From contig CANQRV010000029.1 of assembly GCA_947626355.1 (NCBI GenBank), positions 1 through 34,857 of the forward strand: a DNA stretch of 34,857 bases. Reading direction: 5' to 3'. Both the position numbers and the translations under genes were made by a program. The notes under the pieces are model-generated. The model was given only the letters and a program-made list of their open reading frames with translations. It searched no databases and was not told the DNA's origin. Position 1 is the first letter of the stretch, and each line of letters starts with the position of its first letter. The DNA is from an uncultured Muribaculaceae bacterium. Its GTDB lineage: Bacteria; Bacteroidota; Bacteroidia; Bacteroidales; Muribaculaceae. Shown piece by piece: positions 1 to 9,605 of the stretch.

Positions 1-17
1 ATCTTATAATTTTTACA

Positions 18-49
18 CAAAGATACGAATTATTTCTCTGATATGCAAA
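18..49 (-). promoter_or_regulatory. Bacteroidales-type promoter reading out of the left edge
   Basis: On the minus strand a TTTG (-33) at 49-46 is followed after 20 bases by TATCTTTG (-7) at 25-18. This fits the primary sigma factor consensus of Bacteroides (TTTG N19-21 TAnnTTTG). It implies a gene off the left edge transcribed leftwards, divergent from the histidine kinase. The gene itself is not in the window. Confidence 0.6.
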
Positions 50-143
50 TATTTAATTTATAGAAGTTCCCTAAAAAATAGGCAATCGGTAATCTCAACA
101 GATTAAAAACGCACGATTACAGAGAAAATTATTTAACGAAAGA

Positions 144-174
144 TTTGCCGTTTAACATTTTTATGTTAATTTTG
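144..174 (+). promoter_or_regulatory. Promoter of the two-component operon
   Basis: TTTG at 144-147, a 19-base spacer and TAATTTTG at 167-174 match the Bacteroides primary promoter consensus exactly. Transcription would start near 181, giving a leader of about 158 bases before the kinase start at 339. The leader is noted separately because of its repeated ATGCATAT words. Confidence 0.7.
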
Positions 175-180
175 CACTTG

Positions 181-338
181 AGTGTTAAGAACTGTCGAAA
201 GAGCGCAGAGAATGGGCCTAAGGATGCATATCCGCCACGGCAGTCATATTAAACCAAGTGAGTAATTAATTGTTAATTCAATAAAAGAATTATGCATATT
301 GCTTAAAACGAAATGCATATTAGAGAAAGAATAAAGGA
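181..338 (+). other. Leader of the two-component operon with three ATGCATAT words
   Basis: This stretch has no gene. It carries ATGCATAT at 224-231, 292-299 and 313-320; the last two extend to ATGCATATT and lie 21 bases apart, two helical turns. They may be a regulator site or chance in an A/T-rich leader. No recognisable riboswitch or terminator hairpin was seen. Confidence 0.35.
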
Positions 339-1898
339 ATGAAGAAATCGTTGATATGGCTTCTGACCATTGTGATGGCCATCACATTCGGGGCACTGCT
401 GTATTTTCAGATAATGTATCTTGAGAATATGGTTAAGATGCGCGAGGCGCAGTTCTCGGAGGCAGTGATGCGCTGTCTGAGCGCCACGTCGAGCAACCTG
501 GAGCGCACGGAGACGCTTCATTTCCTTGAGGAAGACGTCAACGTGATAGAGGCCAACCTCTACGACGACTATACGCTTGGCAGCGGAAACAACGAGAACA
601 TCAAATACTCGGTGGAAGGTCCCGACGGGACAGTGACCAACTATACCCTGTCGAGCGAGATAGTTGGAAGCACGAAGAATAACGGGGGCATGGGCTACAG
701 GAGCGCCACCGGCAATGTGGAGACCCGCTACCGGAATCTTCAGGAAGTGATACGCAGTCAGTACCTATACCAGCGCGGGCTTCTCAACGAGGTGATACTC
801 TCGATATTGAGCGAGGCGGGCAACCGACCGGTGGCAGAGAGGGCCGACTCCACGCTGATACGCAATTACCTGACCACCGAGCTGGCCAACAACGGCCTTA
901 CGGTGCCGTTTGAGTTCTCCATCACCAACAGCCAGGACGCAGTGGTCTATGCCACGGAGAAATACGACCTGAGCCGCCAGTCGCAGGTGTATTCGCAGAT
1001 CCTCTTCCCCAACACCGACAGCCAGTACAGGCTCAATGTGGAATTCCCCACCAAGACCAACTATATCTTCTCCTCGGTGAGGTTCATCATCCCCACGCTC
1101 TGCTTCACGCTCATACTGCTTGTGGTTTTTCTCTACACCATCATCCTGGCCTTCAGGCAGAAGAAGCTCACTGAGATCAAGACCGACTTCATCAACAACA
1201 TGACCCATGAGCTGAAGACCCCGATCTCCACCATCTCGCTGGCAGGCCAGATGCTCAGCGACGACTCGGTGAGGAAATCCCCGTCGATGATGAAACATCT
1301 CTCGGAAGTGATCACCGACGAGTCGAAACGTCTCCGCTTCCAGGTCGATAAAGTGCTCCAGCTGTCGGTGTTCGACAGGGGCACCACCAGCGCGCTGAAA
1401 TTCTCGGAGGTTGACGCCAACAGCATCATAGCCAACGTGGCCAACACTTTCAAGATCAAGGCCGAGAAATTCGGAGGCTCGATCGAGACGGAGCTCGACG
1501 CCTCCGACTCCATCATATATGTCGACGAGATGCAGTTTACCAACATAATCTACAACCTGCTCGACAACGCCATCAAATATATGCGCGAAGACACCGAGCC
1601 GAGGCTGAAGATCACCACCCGCGACATCGGGGGCAAGCTGGAGATCAGGGTATCCGACAACGGCATCGGCATCAAGAAGGAAGACCTCAAGAGGATATTC
1701 GAGAAATTCTACCGAGTCTCCACGGGCAACCTCCACGACGTGAAGGGCTTCGGCCTCGGGCTGGCTTACGTCAAGAAGATGGTGAGCGTCTTCGACGGCA
1801 CGATATCCGTGGAGAGCGAGCCCGGCAAGGGCACGACCTTCATCATCACGCTGCCACTGTCGGAAAGCGGAGGCACCGGAAAAAGCGGAAAAGAATGA
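339..1898 (+). CDS. rprX: Sensor histidine kinase, RprX type
   Basis: Membrane sensor kinase of a two-component system; it should autophosphorylate on histidine and pass phosphate to the response regulator encoded next. A first membrane helix spans about residues 5-27, a periplasmic sensor of about 220 residues follows, and a second helix lies near 247-272. The dimerisation H-box contains NNMTHELKTP with the phospho-acceptor His290. The ATPase domain has the N-box (NLLDNAIKY), the G1 box (DNGIGI), an F box (FEKFYRV) and the G2 box (GFGLGLAYVKKM). Length, order and domain layout resemble RprX of Bacteroides fragilis, but the signal sensed cannot be read from sequence. The start is preceded by an A-rich stretch typical of this phylum, and 29 bases separate its stop from the regulator gene, so they are one operon. 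The symbol is by resemblance. Confidence 0.9.
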   Translation: MKKSLIWLLTIVMAITFGALLYFQIMYLENMVKMREAQFSEAVMRCLSATSSNLERTETLHFLEEDVNVIEANLYDDYTLGSGNNENIKYSVEGPDGTVTNYTLSSEIVGSTKNNGGMGYRSATGNVETRYRNLQEVIRSQYLYQRGLLNEVILSILSEAGNRPVAERADSTLIRNYLTTELANNGLTVPFEFSITNSQDAVVYATEKYDLSRQSQVYSQILFPNTDSQYRLNVEFPTKTNYIFSSVRFIIPTLCFTLILLVVFLYTIILAFRQKKLTEIKTDFINNMTHELKTPISTISLAGQMLSDDSVRKSPSMMKHLSEVITDESKRLRFQVDKVLQLSVFDRGTTSALKFSEVDANSIIANVANTFKIKAEKFGGSIETELDASDSIIYVDEMQFTNIIYNLLDNAIKYMREDTEPRLKITTRDIGGKLEIRVSDNGIGIKKEDLKRIFEKFYRVSTGNLHDVKGFGLGLAYVKKMVSVFDGTISVESEPGKGTTFIITLPLSESGGTGKSGKE

Positions 1899-1927
1899 AA
1901 ACAGCAAATAATTAAAACTATTTATAT

Positions 1928-2647
1928 ATGGACGAGAAACTCAAGATACTGCTCTGCGAAGACGACGAGAACCTGGGTATGCTGCTCAGGGAGTTCCTGC
2001 AGGCCAAAGGCTTCAGCGCCGATCTTTGTCCTGACGGTGAAAAAGGATATAAGGCGTTTCTGAAAGGGAAATACGACCTCTGTGTGTTAGACGTGATGAT
2101 GCCGAAGAAAGACGGCTTCACGCTTGCCCAGGAGATACGCAACGTCAACGGCGAGGTGCCCATCATCTTCCTGACAGCCAAAGCGCTGAAAGAGGATGTG
2201 CTCGAGGGCTTCAAGCTGGGGGCCGACGACTACATCACGAAGCCCTTCTCCATGGAGGAGCTGGTATTCAGGATCGGGGCCATCCTGCGCAGGGTGAAAG
2301 GGAAGAAAGACAAGGAGATCACCCTCTACCAGATCGGCAAGTTCACCTTCGACACCCAGAAGCAGGTGCTCATCGCCGACGACAAGACGCGCAAGCTCAC
2401 CACCAAGGAGAGCGAGCTGCTGGCACTGCTCTGCTCGCACGTCAACGACATACTGGAGCGCAACTTCGCGCTGAAGTCGATATGGATCGACGACAACTAC
2501 TTCAACGCCCGCAGCATGGACGTCTATATCACGAAGCTGCGCAAGCTGCTTCACGACGACCCCAACGTGGAGATCATCAACATCCACGGCAAAGGCTACA
2601 AGCTGATAGCCCCGGAGGCCGAGGCCCATCCCGTGCAGGAATCCTGA
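1928..2647 (+). CDS. rprY: Response regulator, OmpR/PhoB family (RprY type)
   Basis: DNA-binding partner of the preceding kinase. The receiver domain fills residues 5-120, with the acidic pair Glu11/Asp12, the phospho-acceptor Asp55 in CVLDVMMP, the switch Thr in FLTAKA and the conserved Lys in YITKPF. A winged-helix effector domain fills about residues 135-230, ending with the typical MDVYITKLRKLL and IHGKGYKL motifs. The length of 239 residues is normal for the family. The two genes share the promoter near 144-174, and a strong terminator follows at 2671-2711, so the unit is a simple two-gene operon. Its target genes cannot be inferred from this window. Confidence 0.92.
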   Translation: MDEKLKILLCEDDENLGMLLREFLQAKGFSADLCPDGEKGYKAFLKGKYDLCVLDVMMPKKDGFTLAQEIRNVNGEVPIIFLTAKALKEDVLEGFKLGADDYITKPFSMEELVFRIGAILRRVKGKKDKEITLYQIGKFTFDTQKQVLIADDKTRKLTTKESELLALLCSHVNDILERNFALKSIWIDDNYFNARSMDVYITKLRKLLHDDPNVEIINIHGKGYKLIAPEAEAHPVQES

Positions 2648-2670
2648 GGGCAAGTGCGGCAAGACACAGA

Positions 2671-2711
2671 CGACGGCTCCCCCGCGACGAGCGGAGGAGC
2701 CGTCGCTTTTT
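2671..2711 (+). terminator. Rho-independent terminator after the two-component operon
   Basis: The 10-base arms CGACGGCTCC (2671-2680) and GGAGCCGTCG (2696-2705) pair perfectly around a 15-base loop and are followed by CTTTTT. It lies 23 bases after the regulator stop. Confidence 0.88.
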
Positions 2712-2741
2712 GTGAATAAACATGACGAAAGGGCGGGGAAA

Positions 2742-2773
2742 TTTCTGAATGTGGATAAAAATGTGTAACTTTG
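2742..2773 (+). promoter_or_regulatory. Promoter of the plsC-thi operon
   Basis: TTTC at 2742-2745, a 20-base spacer and TAACTTTG at 2766-2773 fit the Bacteroidales consensus with one mismatch in the -33 element. The leader to the plsC start at 2802 would be only about 20 bases, leaving no room for a TPP riboswitch. Confidence 0.65.
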
Positions 2774-2801
2774 CAGTATTATCAACTATCGACAGAACGA
2801 A

Positions 2802-3536
2802 ATGAAGAAACTGCTCTTCAGAATCTACCAGTGGGTGATTGCGGGGCCGATATTCATAGTGATCACCTTCCTGACAGCGCTTGTCACCATAGTGGCGACG
2901 GCCATCAGCGGGACTCATTTCTGGGGCTATTATCCGGCCCATATATGGTCGCGGATGTGCTGCGGCCTGATGTTTGTAAAAGTAATGGTGAAAGGGCGCG
3001 AGAACATCGACCCCGCCACATCGTATGTCTTCGTGGCCAACCATCAGGGGGCATTCGACATCTGGGCCATCTATGGCTATCTCAACCACAACTTCAAATG
3101 GCTGATGAAGAAAAGTCTCGAGAAGATCTTCATGGTGGGCTACGCATGCCGTAGGTCGGGCCACGTGTTTGTCGACGATTCCAACCTGAAAAGCATCAAG
3201 GAGACCATCGCCCAGTCGGAAAAGATACTGAAGGGGGGTATGTCGCTGGTGATTTTCCCCGAGGGAAGCCGCACCCACGACGGCCATATGATACCCTTCA
3301 AGAGAGGGGCGTTCATGCTGGCGTCTGAATTCAGGCTGCCGGTGGTGCCCATCACCATCGACGGAGCGTTTCGCGTGATGCCCCGCGACACCTACAACGT
3401 GACGCCAGGCACCATCACCCTCACCATCCACAAGCCCATAGAGCCGGGAGAGAACGGCTTCAACACCCGCGAGCTCATGAAGCGCTGCCGCGACGACATA
3501 GCGTCGGCCCTTCCCGAAGAGGAGGGACAGCGATGA
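2802..3536 (+). CDS. plsC: 1-acyl-sn-glycerol-3-phosphate acyltransferase
   Basis: Transfers an acyl chain to lysophosphatidic acid to form phosphatidic acid in phospholipid synthesis at the inner membrane. The N-terminus has a long hydrophobic segment (about residues 10-36). The acyltransferase HX4D motif is present as NHQGAFD with His81 and Asp86, and the glycerol-phosphate binding block as FPEGSR at 152-157. At 244 residues it has normal length. It follows its own promoter at 2742-2773 and its stop overlaps the thiD start by four bases (ATGA at 3533-3536), so translation of thiD is probably coupled to it. That a lipid gene leads a thiamin operon is unusual; no functional link is evident. 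The product, phosphatidic acid, is the substrate of CdsA encoded at 22205. Confidence 0.92.
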   Translation: MKKLLFRIYQWVIAGPIFIVITFLTALVTIVATAISGTHFWGYYPAHIWSRMCCGLMFVKVMVKGRENIDPATSYVFVANHQGAFDIWAIYGYLNHNFKWLMKKSLEKIFMVGYACRRSGHVFVDDSNLKSIKETIAQSEKILKGGMSLVIFPEGSRTHDGHMIPFKRGAFMLASEFRLPVVPITIDGAFRVMPRDTYNVTPGTITLTIHKPIEPGENGFNTRELMKRCRDDIASALPEEEGQR

Positions 3537-4345
3537 GACTGCGCAGCGTGATGAGCATCGCGGGCTCAGATTCCATCGGGGGTGCCGGCATACAGGCCGA
3601 CATACGCACCTGTCAGGCCAACGGCCTATGGGCCACGACAGCCGTAACGGCAGTCACAGCCCAGACATTCGATGGAGTGAGGAGCGTGATGCCGGTGCCT
3701 GCCGAGATGCTGGAGAAGCAGATGACTGCCGTAATCGAGGGCATGACACCCGACGCCGTGAAGACCGGGATGCTTCCCGCACATGAGCATATAGAGACTG
3801 TGGCGAGGATATACGGGACAAGGCTTGGCGGATGCCGGCTGGTGGTGGACCCCGTGATAAAAGCCACCGACGGCAGCCTGCTGGGCGCGGACGGAGGGCC
3901 GCTGCGCAAGCGTCTGCTGCCCCTCGCCTCGGTAGTGACACCCAACATACCGGAAGCCGAGCTGCTGCTCGGCGCGAAGCTATCAGACTATGGCTCAATG
4001 GAGGATATGGCCGTAGCCTTTCTCGAGACGTTCGGCTGCAGCAGCGTAATCGTCAAGGGGGGGCACTCGCAGCCCGGAGAGACGATATCAGACGTATTGG
4101 CCTGCAGGGGCAACGACGGCTCCATCAGCACGACGACCGACACACGCCGGCGCATGCCGGGCATCAACCGCCACGGCACCGGATGCGTCTATTCCACATC
4201 CGTGGCCTGCGCCCTCGCCAAGGGAGCCACTCCCGCAGAAGCCATGAAAGCGGCCGGGAAGGCCATGCAGGGATATCTGCAATATTCACAACGATACGAA
4301 TGGAAAGGCGCGAGCGGTCCGCTCGTCTTTCCGACAACCTTATAA
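3533..4345 (+). CDS. thiD: Hydroxymethylpyrimidine / phosphomethylpyrimidine kinase
   Basis: Phosphorylates HMP and HMP-phosphate to HMP-diphosphate, the pyrimidine substrate of ThiE. The N-terminal ribokinase-fold signature is clear (SIAGSDSIGGAGIQADI from residue 8), and the C-terminal anion hole with the catalytic region reads HGTGCVYSTSVA around residues 213-224. The length of 270 residues matches ThiD. The start overlaps the plsC stop by four bases, and the next gene (thiS) begins 11 bases after its stop, so it belongs to the same transcript. There is no fusion to ThiE or TenA domains. Confidence 0.93.
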   Translation: MRLRSVMSIAGSDSIGGAGIQADIRTCQANGLWATTAVTAVTAQTFDGVRSVMPVPAEMLEKQMTAVIEGMTPDAVKTGMLPAHEHIETVARIYGTRLGGCRLVVDPVIKATDGSLLGADGGPLRKRLLPLASVVTPNIPEAELLLGAKLSDYGSMEDMAVAFLETFGCSSVIVKGGHSQPGETISDVLACRGNDGSISTTTDTRRRMPGINRHGTGCVYSTSVACALAKGATPAEAMKAAGKAMQGYLQYSQRYEWKGASGPLVFPTTL

Positions 4346-4356
4346 AGCAAACAGCG

Positions 4357-4560
4357 ATGAAAATACTTATCAACAACATCATAACCGCCCTTCCGCGCGA
4401 CAACATGAATGTCGCCGAGATAGTGGAATGGAAAGAGCTCCCCGCCGGCACCACCGCCGTGGCGCTCAACGACAAACTCGTGAGGCGCCAGAACTGGGAC
4501 CTCACCATACCTGCCGACGGAGACCGGCTCACACTTATCACGGCTGCCTTCGGCGGATAA
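4357..4560 (+). CDS. thiS: Sulfur carrier protein ThiS
   Basis: A 67-residue ubiquitin-fold protein whose C-terminal Gly-Gly (ending AAFGG) carries the thiocarboxylate that gives sulfur to thiazole synthase. The pattern of a short N-terminal strand (MKILIN), the internal VALNDKLVRR segment and the terminal LTLITAAFGG is typical of ThiS. It sits 11 bases after thiD and 12 bases before the tenI-like gene. The usual activating enzyme, ThiF, is not encoded next to it or anywhere in this window, so adenylylation must rely on an enzyme encoded elsewhere, or else the pathway is incomplete. Confidence 0.92.
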   Translation: MKILINNIITALPRDNMNVAEIVEWKELPAGTTAVALNDKLVRRQNWDLTIPADGDRLTLITAAFGG

Positions 4561-4572
4561 CCACCCCCGGAA

Positions 4573-5112
4573 ATGGCCCTCCCAACGGATTTCCTGATCA
4601 TAGCCATAACCTCCCCCGGCCACATCGAGCGGGAAGCCGAGCGCATAATGCAGCTGCTGGCCGGAGGGGAGGCCGACTACGTGCATATCCGCAAGCCGGG
4701 ATGGACACCGGAGGAGACAGAGAGGCTTATCGCCTCCATCGCTCCCCGCATGCGGAGCCGGCTGAAGCTCCACGATCATTTCGAGCTCGCCTCCCGCTAC
4801 GCCTTAGGCGGGGTGCATCTCAACTCGCGCAACCGCATGGCTCCGGAAGATGCTGTTAAAATTTCCAAATCATGCCACAGCGTCGAGGAATTGGCCGACG
4901 CAGGGCGTTATGAATATGTGACGTTGTCGCCCGTATTCGACTCCATCTCGAAGCAGGGCTACCGCAGCGCGTTCGACCCCGACAGTCTGCGGCCATGGCT
5001 CGAAGGGAAGCGGGTGGTGGCCCTCGGAGGAGTGACACCCGAGAGGATACCGCTGCTTCGCGATGCCGGATTCAGCGGCGCGGCGATGCTCGGCTATTTC
5101 TGGAACCAATAA
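4573..5112 (+). CDS. tenI: TenI-like ThiE-family protein, probable thiazole tautomerase
   Basis: A TIM-barrel protein of 179 residues, shorter than ThiE and only distantly similar to the true ThiE encoded next. Landmarks are YVHIRKP near residue 36, LHDHFELA near 66, GVHL at 80-83, KSCHSVEEL at 99-107, YVTLSPVFDS near 113 and VVALGGV. The SCHS element corresponds to the SVHS of Bacillus subtilis TenI, which holds the tautomerase histidine (here His102), and the ThiE pyrophosphate signatures (DDR, TTTK) are missing. Known TenI isomerises the thiazole product of ThiG to the aromatic form used by ThiE. Placement between thiS and thiE supports this role. An alternative is a divergent second ThiE; the motifs make that less likely. 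The symbol is by resemblance. Confidence 0.78.
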   Translation: MALPTDFLIIAITSPGHIEREAERIMQLLAGGEADYVHIRKPGWTPEETERLIASIAPRMRSRLKLHDHFELASRYALGGVHLNSRNRMAPEDAVKISKSCHSVEELADAGRYEYVTLSPVFDSISKQGYRSAFDPDSLRPWLEGKRVVALGGVTPERIPLLRDAGFSGAAMLGYFWNQ

Positions 5113-5124
5113 AAAGCTATAACC

Positions 5125-5748
5125 ATGCTGCAATATATCACCAACACCGACTGCCCGACACCCGTGGCAGACCAGATACACTCAGTGATCGACGGCGGAT
5201 GCCGCTGGATACAGATCAGGATGAAAGAGGCCACCGACGAGGAAATCGGGCAGGTGGTGGAAGCCGTGAGAAAACATTGCGAGGATACGGGCACCTTCCT
5301 TCTGCTCGACGACCGCGTAGAGCTCGCCAAGGAGCTCAACGTCGGCGGCGTGCATCTCGGCAAGGAAGATATGCCATGCTCCAGGGCAAGGACCATACTC
5401 GGACCGGCAGCCGTGATCGGCGTCACCGCCAACACCATCGGCGACATCGAGGCCGTACGCTACATGGACATCGACTATATCGGCATAGGCCCCTATTCGG
5501 CCACCACCACCAAGAAGCGCCTGGCCCCCATACTCGGCCTCGAAGGCATAAAAGGCATCTGCGCCGAGATGGAAACCAAGGAAATCAACATACCGAGAGT
5601 GGCGGTGGGTGGCATTAAGCTTGAAGACATCGAGCCGCTGCTCAGAGCCGGCGTCAACGGCTTTGCCGTGAGCGGGGCCATAGCCTTCGCCTCCGACATC
5701 GCCGGAGAGACCAGGAAATTCATCGAGCGGATGCCTGTCGGGGAATGA
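5125..5748 (+). CDS. thiE: Thiamine-phosphate synthase
   Basis: Joins HMP-diphosphate and thiazole phosphate to give thiamin phosphate. The 207-residue TIM barrel keeps the family motifs: WIQIRMK near residue 28, LLDDRVELA near 60 (substrate and metal binding), GVHLGKEDMP near 75, YIGIGPYSATTTKKR near 117 (phosphate and pyrophosphate contacts), AVGGI and AVSGAI near the C-terminus. The usual STHS block is replaced by GVTANT, a variant seen in many ThiE proteins. It begins 12 bases after the tenI-like gene and is followed after 49 bases by thiG. Having both a TenI-like and a ThiE protein explains the two neighbouring family members. Confidence 0.92.
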   Translation: MLQYITNTDCPTPVADQIHSVIDGGCRWIQIRMKEATDEEIGQVVEAVRKHCEDTGTFLLLDDRVELAKELNVGGVHLGKEDMPCSRARTILGPAAVIGVTANTIGDIEAVRYMDIDYIGIGPYSATTTKKRLAPILGLEGIKGICAEMETKEINIPRVAVGGIKLEDIEPLLRAGVNGFAVSGAIAFASDIAGETRKFIERMPVGE

Positions 5749-5797
5749 CCCCTCGGGCACACCGCCTCAACCAACAGTATAAAACCTATCATCATCA

Positions 5798-6577
5798 ATG
5801 GACGACATATTGAAAATAGGAGGCCGTGAATTCAGGTCGCGGCTATTCGTGGGGACGGGCAAATTCCCGTCGCCCGAGACGATGCTCGAGGCCATCAAGG
5901 CCTCCGGCTCCGAAATGATCACAGTGGCCATGAAGAGAGTGAACATGCTCAACGAGGCCACCGACGAGATGCTGACCCATATCAACAGGGACCACGTGCA
6001 GCTGCTGCCCAACACCTCGGGAGTGCGCAACGCACGCGAAGCCGTGCTCGCCGCACAGATGAGCCGCGAGATCTTCCATACAGACTTCATCAAGCTGGAG
6101 ATCCATCCCGACCCCAAATATCTGATGCCCGACCCTATCGAGACACTGAAGGCAACGGAGGAGCTGGCCCGCGACGGATTCACCGTGCTCCCCTACATCC
6201 AGGCCGACCCCGTGCTCTGCAAGCTGCTCGAGGAAGCAGGCGCAGCCGTCGTGATGCCGCTCGGCGCCCCCATCGGCACCAACAAGGGGCTCGTGACACG
6301 CGAGCTGCTTGAGATCATCATCGAGCAGAGCCGCGTGCCCGTAGTGGTCGACGCAGGCCTCGGCGCTCCGTCGCATGCCGCGGAAGCCATGGAGATGGGC
6401 GCCGACGCAGTGCTCGTCAACACCGCCATCGCAATCGCCGGCGACCCCGTAGCGATGGCCCGGGCCTTCGCCAAGGCTGTGGAGGCAGGACGCGGGGCTT
6501 TCAACGCCGGACTCGGCACCGTGTGCTCATCGGCCCAGGCGTCAAGCCCCCTGACCTCATTCCTCGAGAACCTCTGA
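5798..6577 (+). CDS. thiG: Thiazole synthase
   Basis: Condenses 1-deoxy-D-xylulose 5-phosphate, dehydroglycine and the ThiS thiocarboxylate into thiazole phosphate. The 259-residue sequence contains the Schiff-base lysine in DFIKLEI (Lys99), followed by the phosphate-binding segments [15 protein letters not shown] and [20 protein letters not shown]. Length and motifs are normal for ThiG. Dehydroglycine should come from the radical-SAM enzyme ThiH encoded downstream rather than from a ThiO oxidase, consistent with an anaerobic lifestyle. It lies between thiE and thiC with gaps of 49 and 41 bases and no sign of a promoter or riboswitch in either gap. Confidence 0.95.
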   Translation: MDDILKIGGREFRSRLFVGTGKFPSPETMLEAIKASGSEMITVAMKRVNMLNEATDEMLTHINRDHVQLLPNTSGVRNAREAVLAAQMSREIFHTDFIKLEIHPDPKYLMPDPIETLKATEELARDGFTVLPYIQADPVLCKLLEEAGAAVVMPLGAPIGTNKGLVTRELLEIIIEQSRVPVVVDAGLGAPSHAAEAMEMGADAVLVNTAIAIAGDPVAMARAFAKAVEAGRGAFNAGLGTVCSSAQASSPLTSFLENL

Positions 6578-6600
6578 CAGCGCACGCCATTTTTCCATAA

Positions 6601-8334
<1,734 letters not shown>

Positions 8335-8351
8335 AGACGGCCGAAGGCCGG

Positions 8352-9524
8352 ATGCCGAAAATGAAAAGCGACCCGACACCCGACGCCATATTCGGCCGCG
8401 GCTTCGCCGACGAGATAGGGCGCTATGACTGGGACGAGACACTACGGATCGTGGAGGAGGCCACCGATGCCGAAGTGCGGCGCGTGCTGGCCAGAGCCGC
8501 CTCGGGCCGCAAGCCCCTCACTCCGGAGGAATTCGCCATACTGATCTCCGAGGCCGCCGACCCGTATATGGAGCAGATGGCGGCCATGAGCCGCCACTTC
8601 ACCAGCGAGCGCTTCGGCAAGACCATCTCGATGTATATCCCGATGTATGTGTCGAACGCCTGCACCAACAAATGCGTGTATTGCGGCTTCAACCACGACA
8701 ACCCCTTCACGCGCACCACGCTGACCCTCGGGCAGGTGGCCGACGAATGCCGGGCAATCAAGGCACTCGGCCCCTTCGAGAACCTTCTGATCGTGTCGGG
8801 CGAGTATCCGTCGCTCTGCGGCGTAGACTACATCGAGAAAGTGCTCGGAGTCTGCCGCCCCTTCTTCCACAACCTCACCATAGAGGTGCAGCCAATGCGC
8901 GGCTCCGACTATTACCGCCTCACCAAGGCGGGACTCAACGGGGTGGTGTGCTTTCAGGAGACCTACCACAAAGAGGCCTACCGCAAATATCATCCCAAGG
9001 GGATGAAGAGCCACTATGAGTGGAGGCTCAACGGCTTCGACCGCATGGGAGAGGCCGGAGTGCATAAGATCGGCATGGGGGTATTGCTCGGACTCGAAGA
9101 CTGGCGCGCCGACGTGGTGATGCTGGCGCGCCACCTGCGCTATCTGCAGCGCCGCTACTGGCGCAGCCGCTTCAGCGTCAATTTCCCGAGGATGCGGCCG
9201 TCGGAAAGCGGCTTCCAGCCCACGAGCGTCATCAGCGACAGGCAGCTTGCGCGCCTCACTTTCGCCTTCCGCCTCTTCGACCATGACGCCGACATATCGT
9301 ATTCCACCCGTGAGGCCCCTCAATACCGCGACCACATCCTGAGCTTAGGGGTGACATCGATGAGCGCCGGAAGCCAGACGGAGCCGGGAGGATACGCCAC
9401 GTCGCCGGAGGCCCTCGAGCAATTCGAGGTCAACGACAGCCGCACGCCGGCCGCAGTGACGGAGGCCATCCGCAAAGCCGGTTACGAGCCTGTGTGGAAA
9501 GACTGGGACGCCATCTTCGACTGA
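8352..9524 (+). CDS. thiH: 2-iminoacetate synthase, radical SAM
   Basis: Cleaves tyrosine to p-cresol and dehydroglycine, the glycine-derived input to ThiG. From this start the protein has 390 residues, with the radical-SAM cluster motif CTNKCVYC at Cys104, Cys108 and Cys111, and the BATS-type C-terminal region (INFP-like VNFPRMRPS, then SAGSQTEPGG). The frame stays open upstream into thiC; starts at 8319 (overlapping thiC by 16 bases) or 8361 are also possible. I chose 8352 because it lies just after the thiC stop and matches the usual ThiH length; no strong ribosome binding site decides it. No thiF follows, unlike many Bacteroides thi clusters. Confidence 0.92.
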   Translation: MPKMKSDPTPDAIFGRGFADEIGRYDWDETLRIVEEATDAEVRRVLARAASGRKPLTPEEFAILISEAADPYMEQMAAMSRHFTSERFGKTISMYIPMYVSNACTNKCVYCGFNHDNPFTRTTLTLGQVADECRAIKALGPFENLLIVSGEYPSLCGVDYIEKVLGVCRPFFHNLTIEVQPMRGSDYYRLTKAGLNGVVCFQETYHKEAYRKYHPKGMKSHYEWRLNGFDRMGEAGVHKIGMGVLLGLEDWRADVVMLARHLRYLQRRYWRSRFSVNFPRMRPSESGFQPTSVISDRQLARLTFAFRLFDHDADISYSTREAPQYRDHILSLGVTSMSAGSQTEPGGYATSPEALEQFEVNDSRTPAAVTEAIRKAGYEPVWKDWDAIFD

Positions 9525-9605
9525 CGCCGCAAGAGACTTCAAGACTCTGAACCATAAGGGAGGGGCGGTTGTTGATACATAAAACGACAATAAAAAGATA
9601 CTAAT

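Noticed and set aside
765..1907. A 380-codon minus-strand frame opposite the histidine kinase
   Set aside because: Same codon-bias effect; low complexity, no motif, no promoter, and the sense gene has all kinase motifs.
9525..9605. Terminator or promoter between thiH and sodB
   Set aside because: The only dyad (around AGAG and CTCT near 9540) is short and has no T run; no TAnnTTTG element is present.
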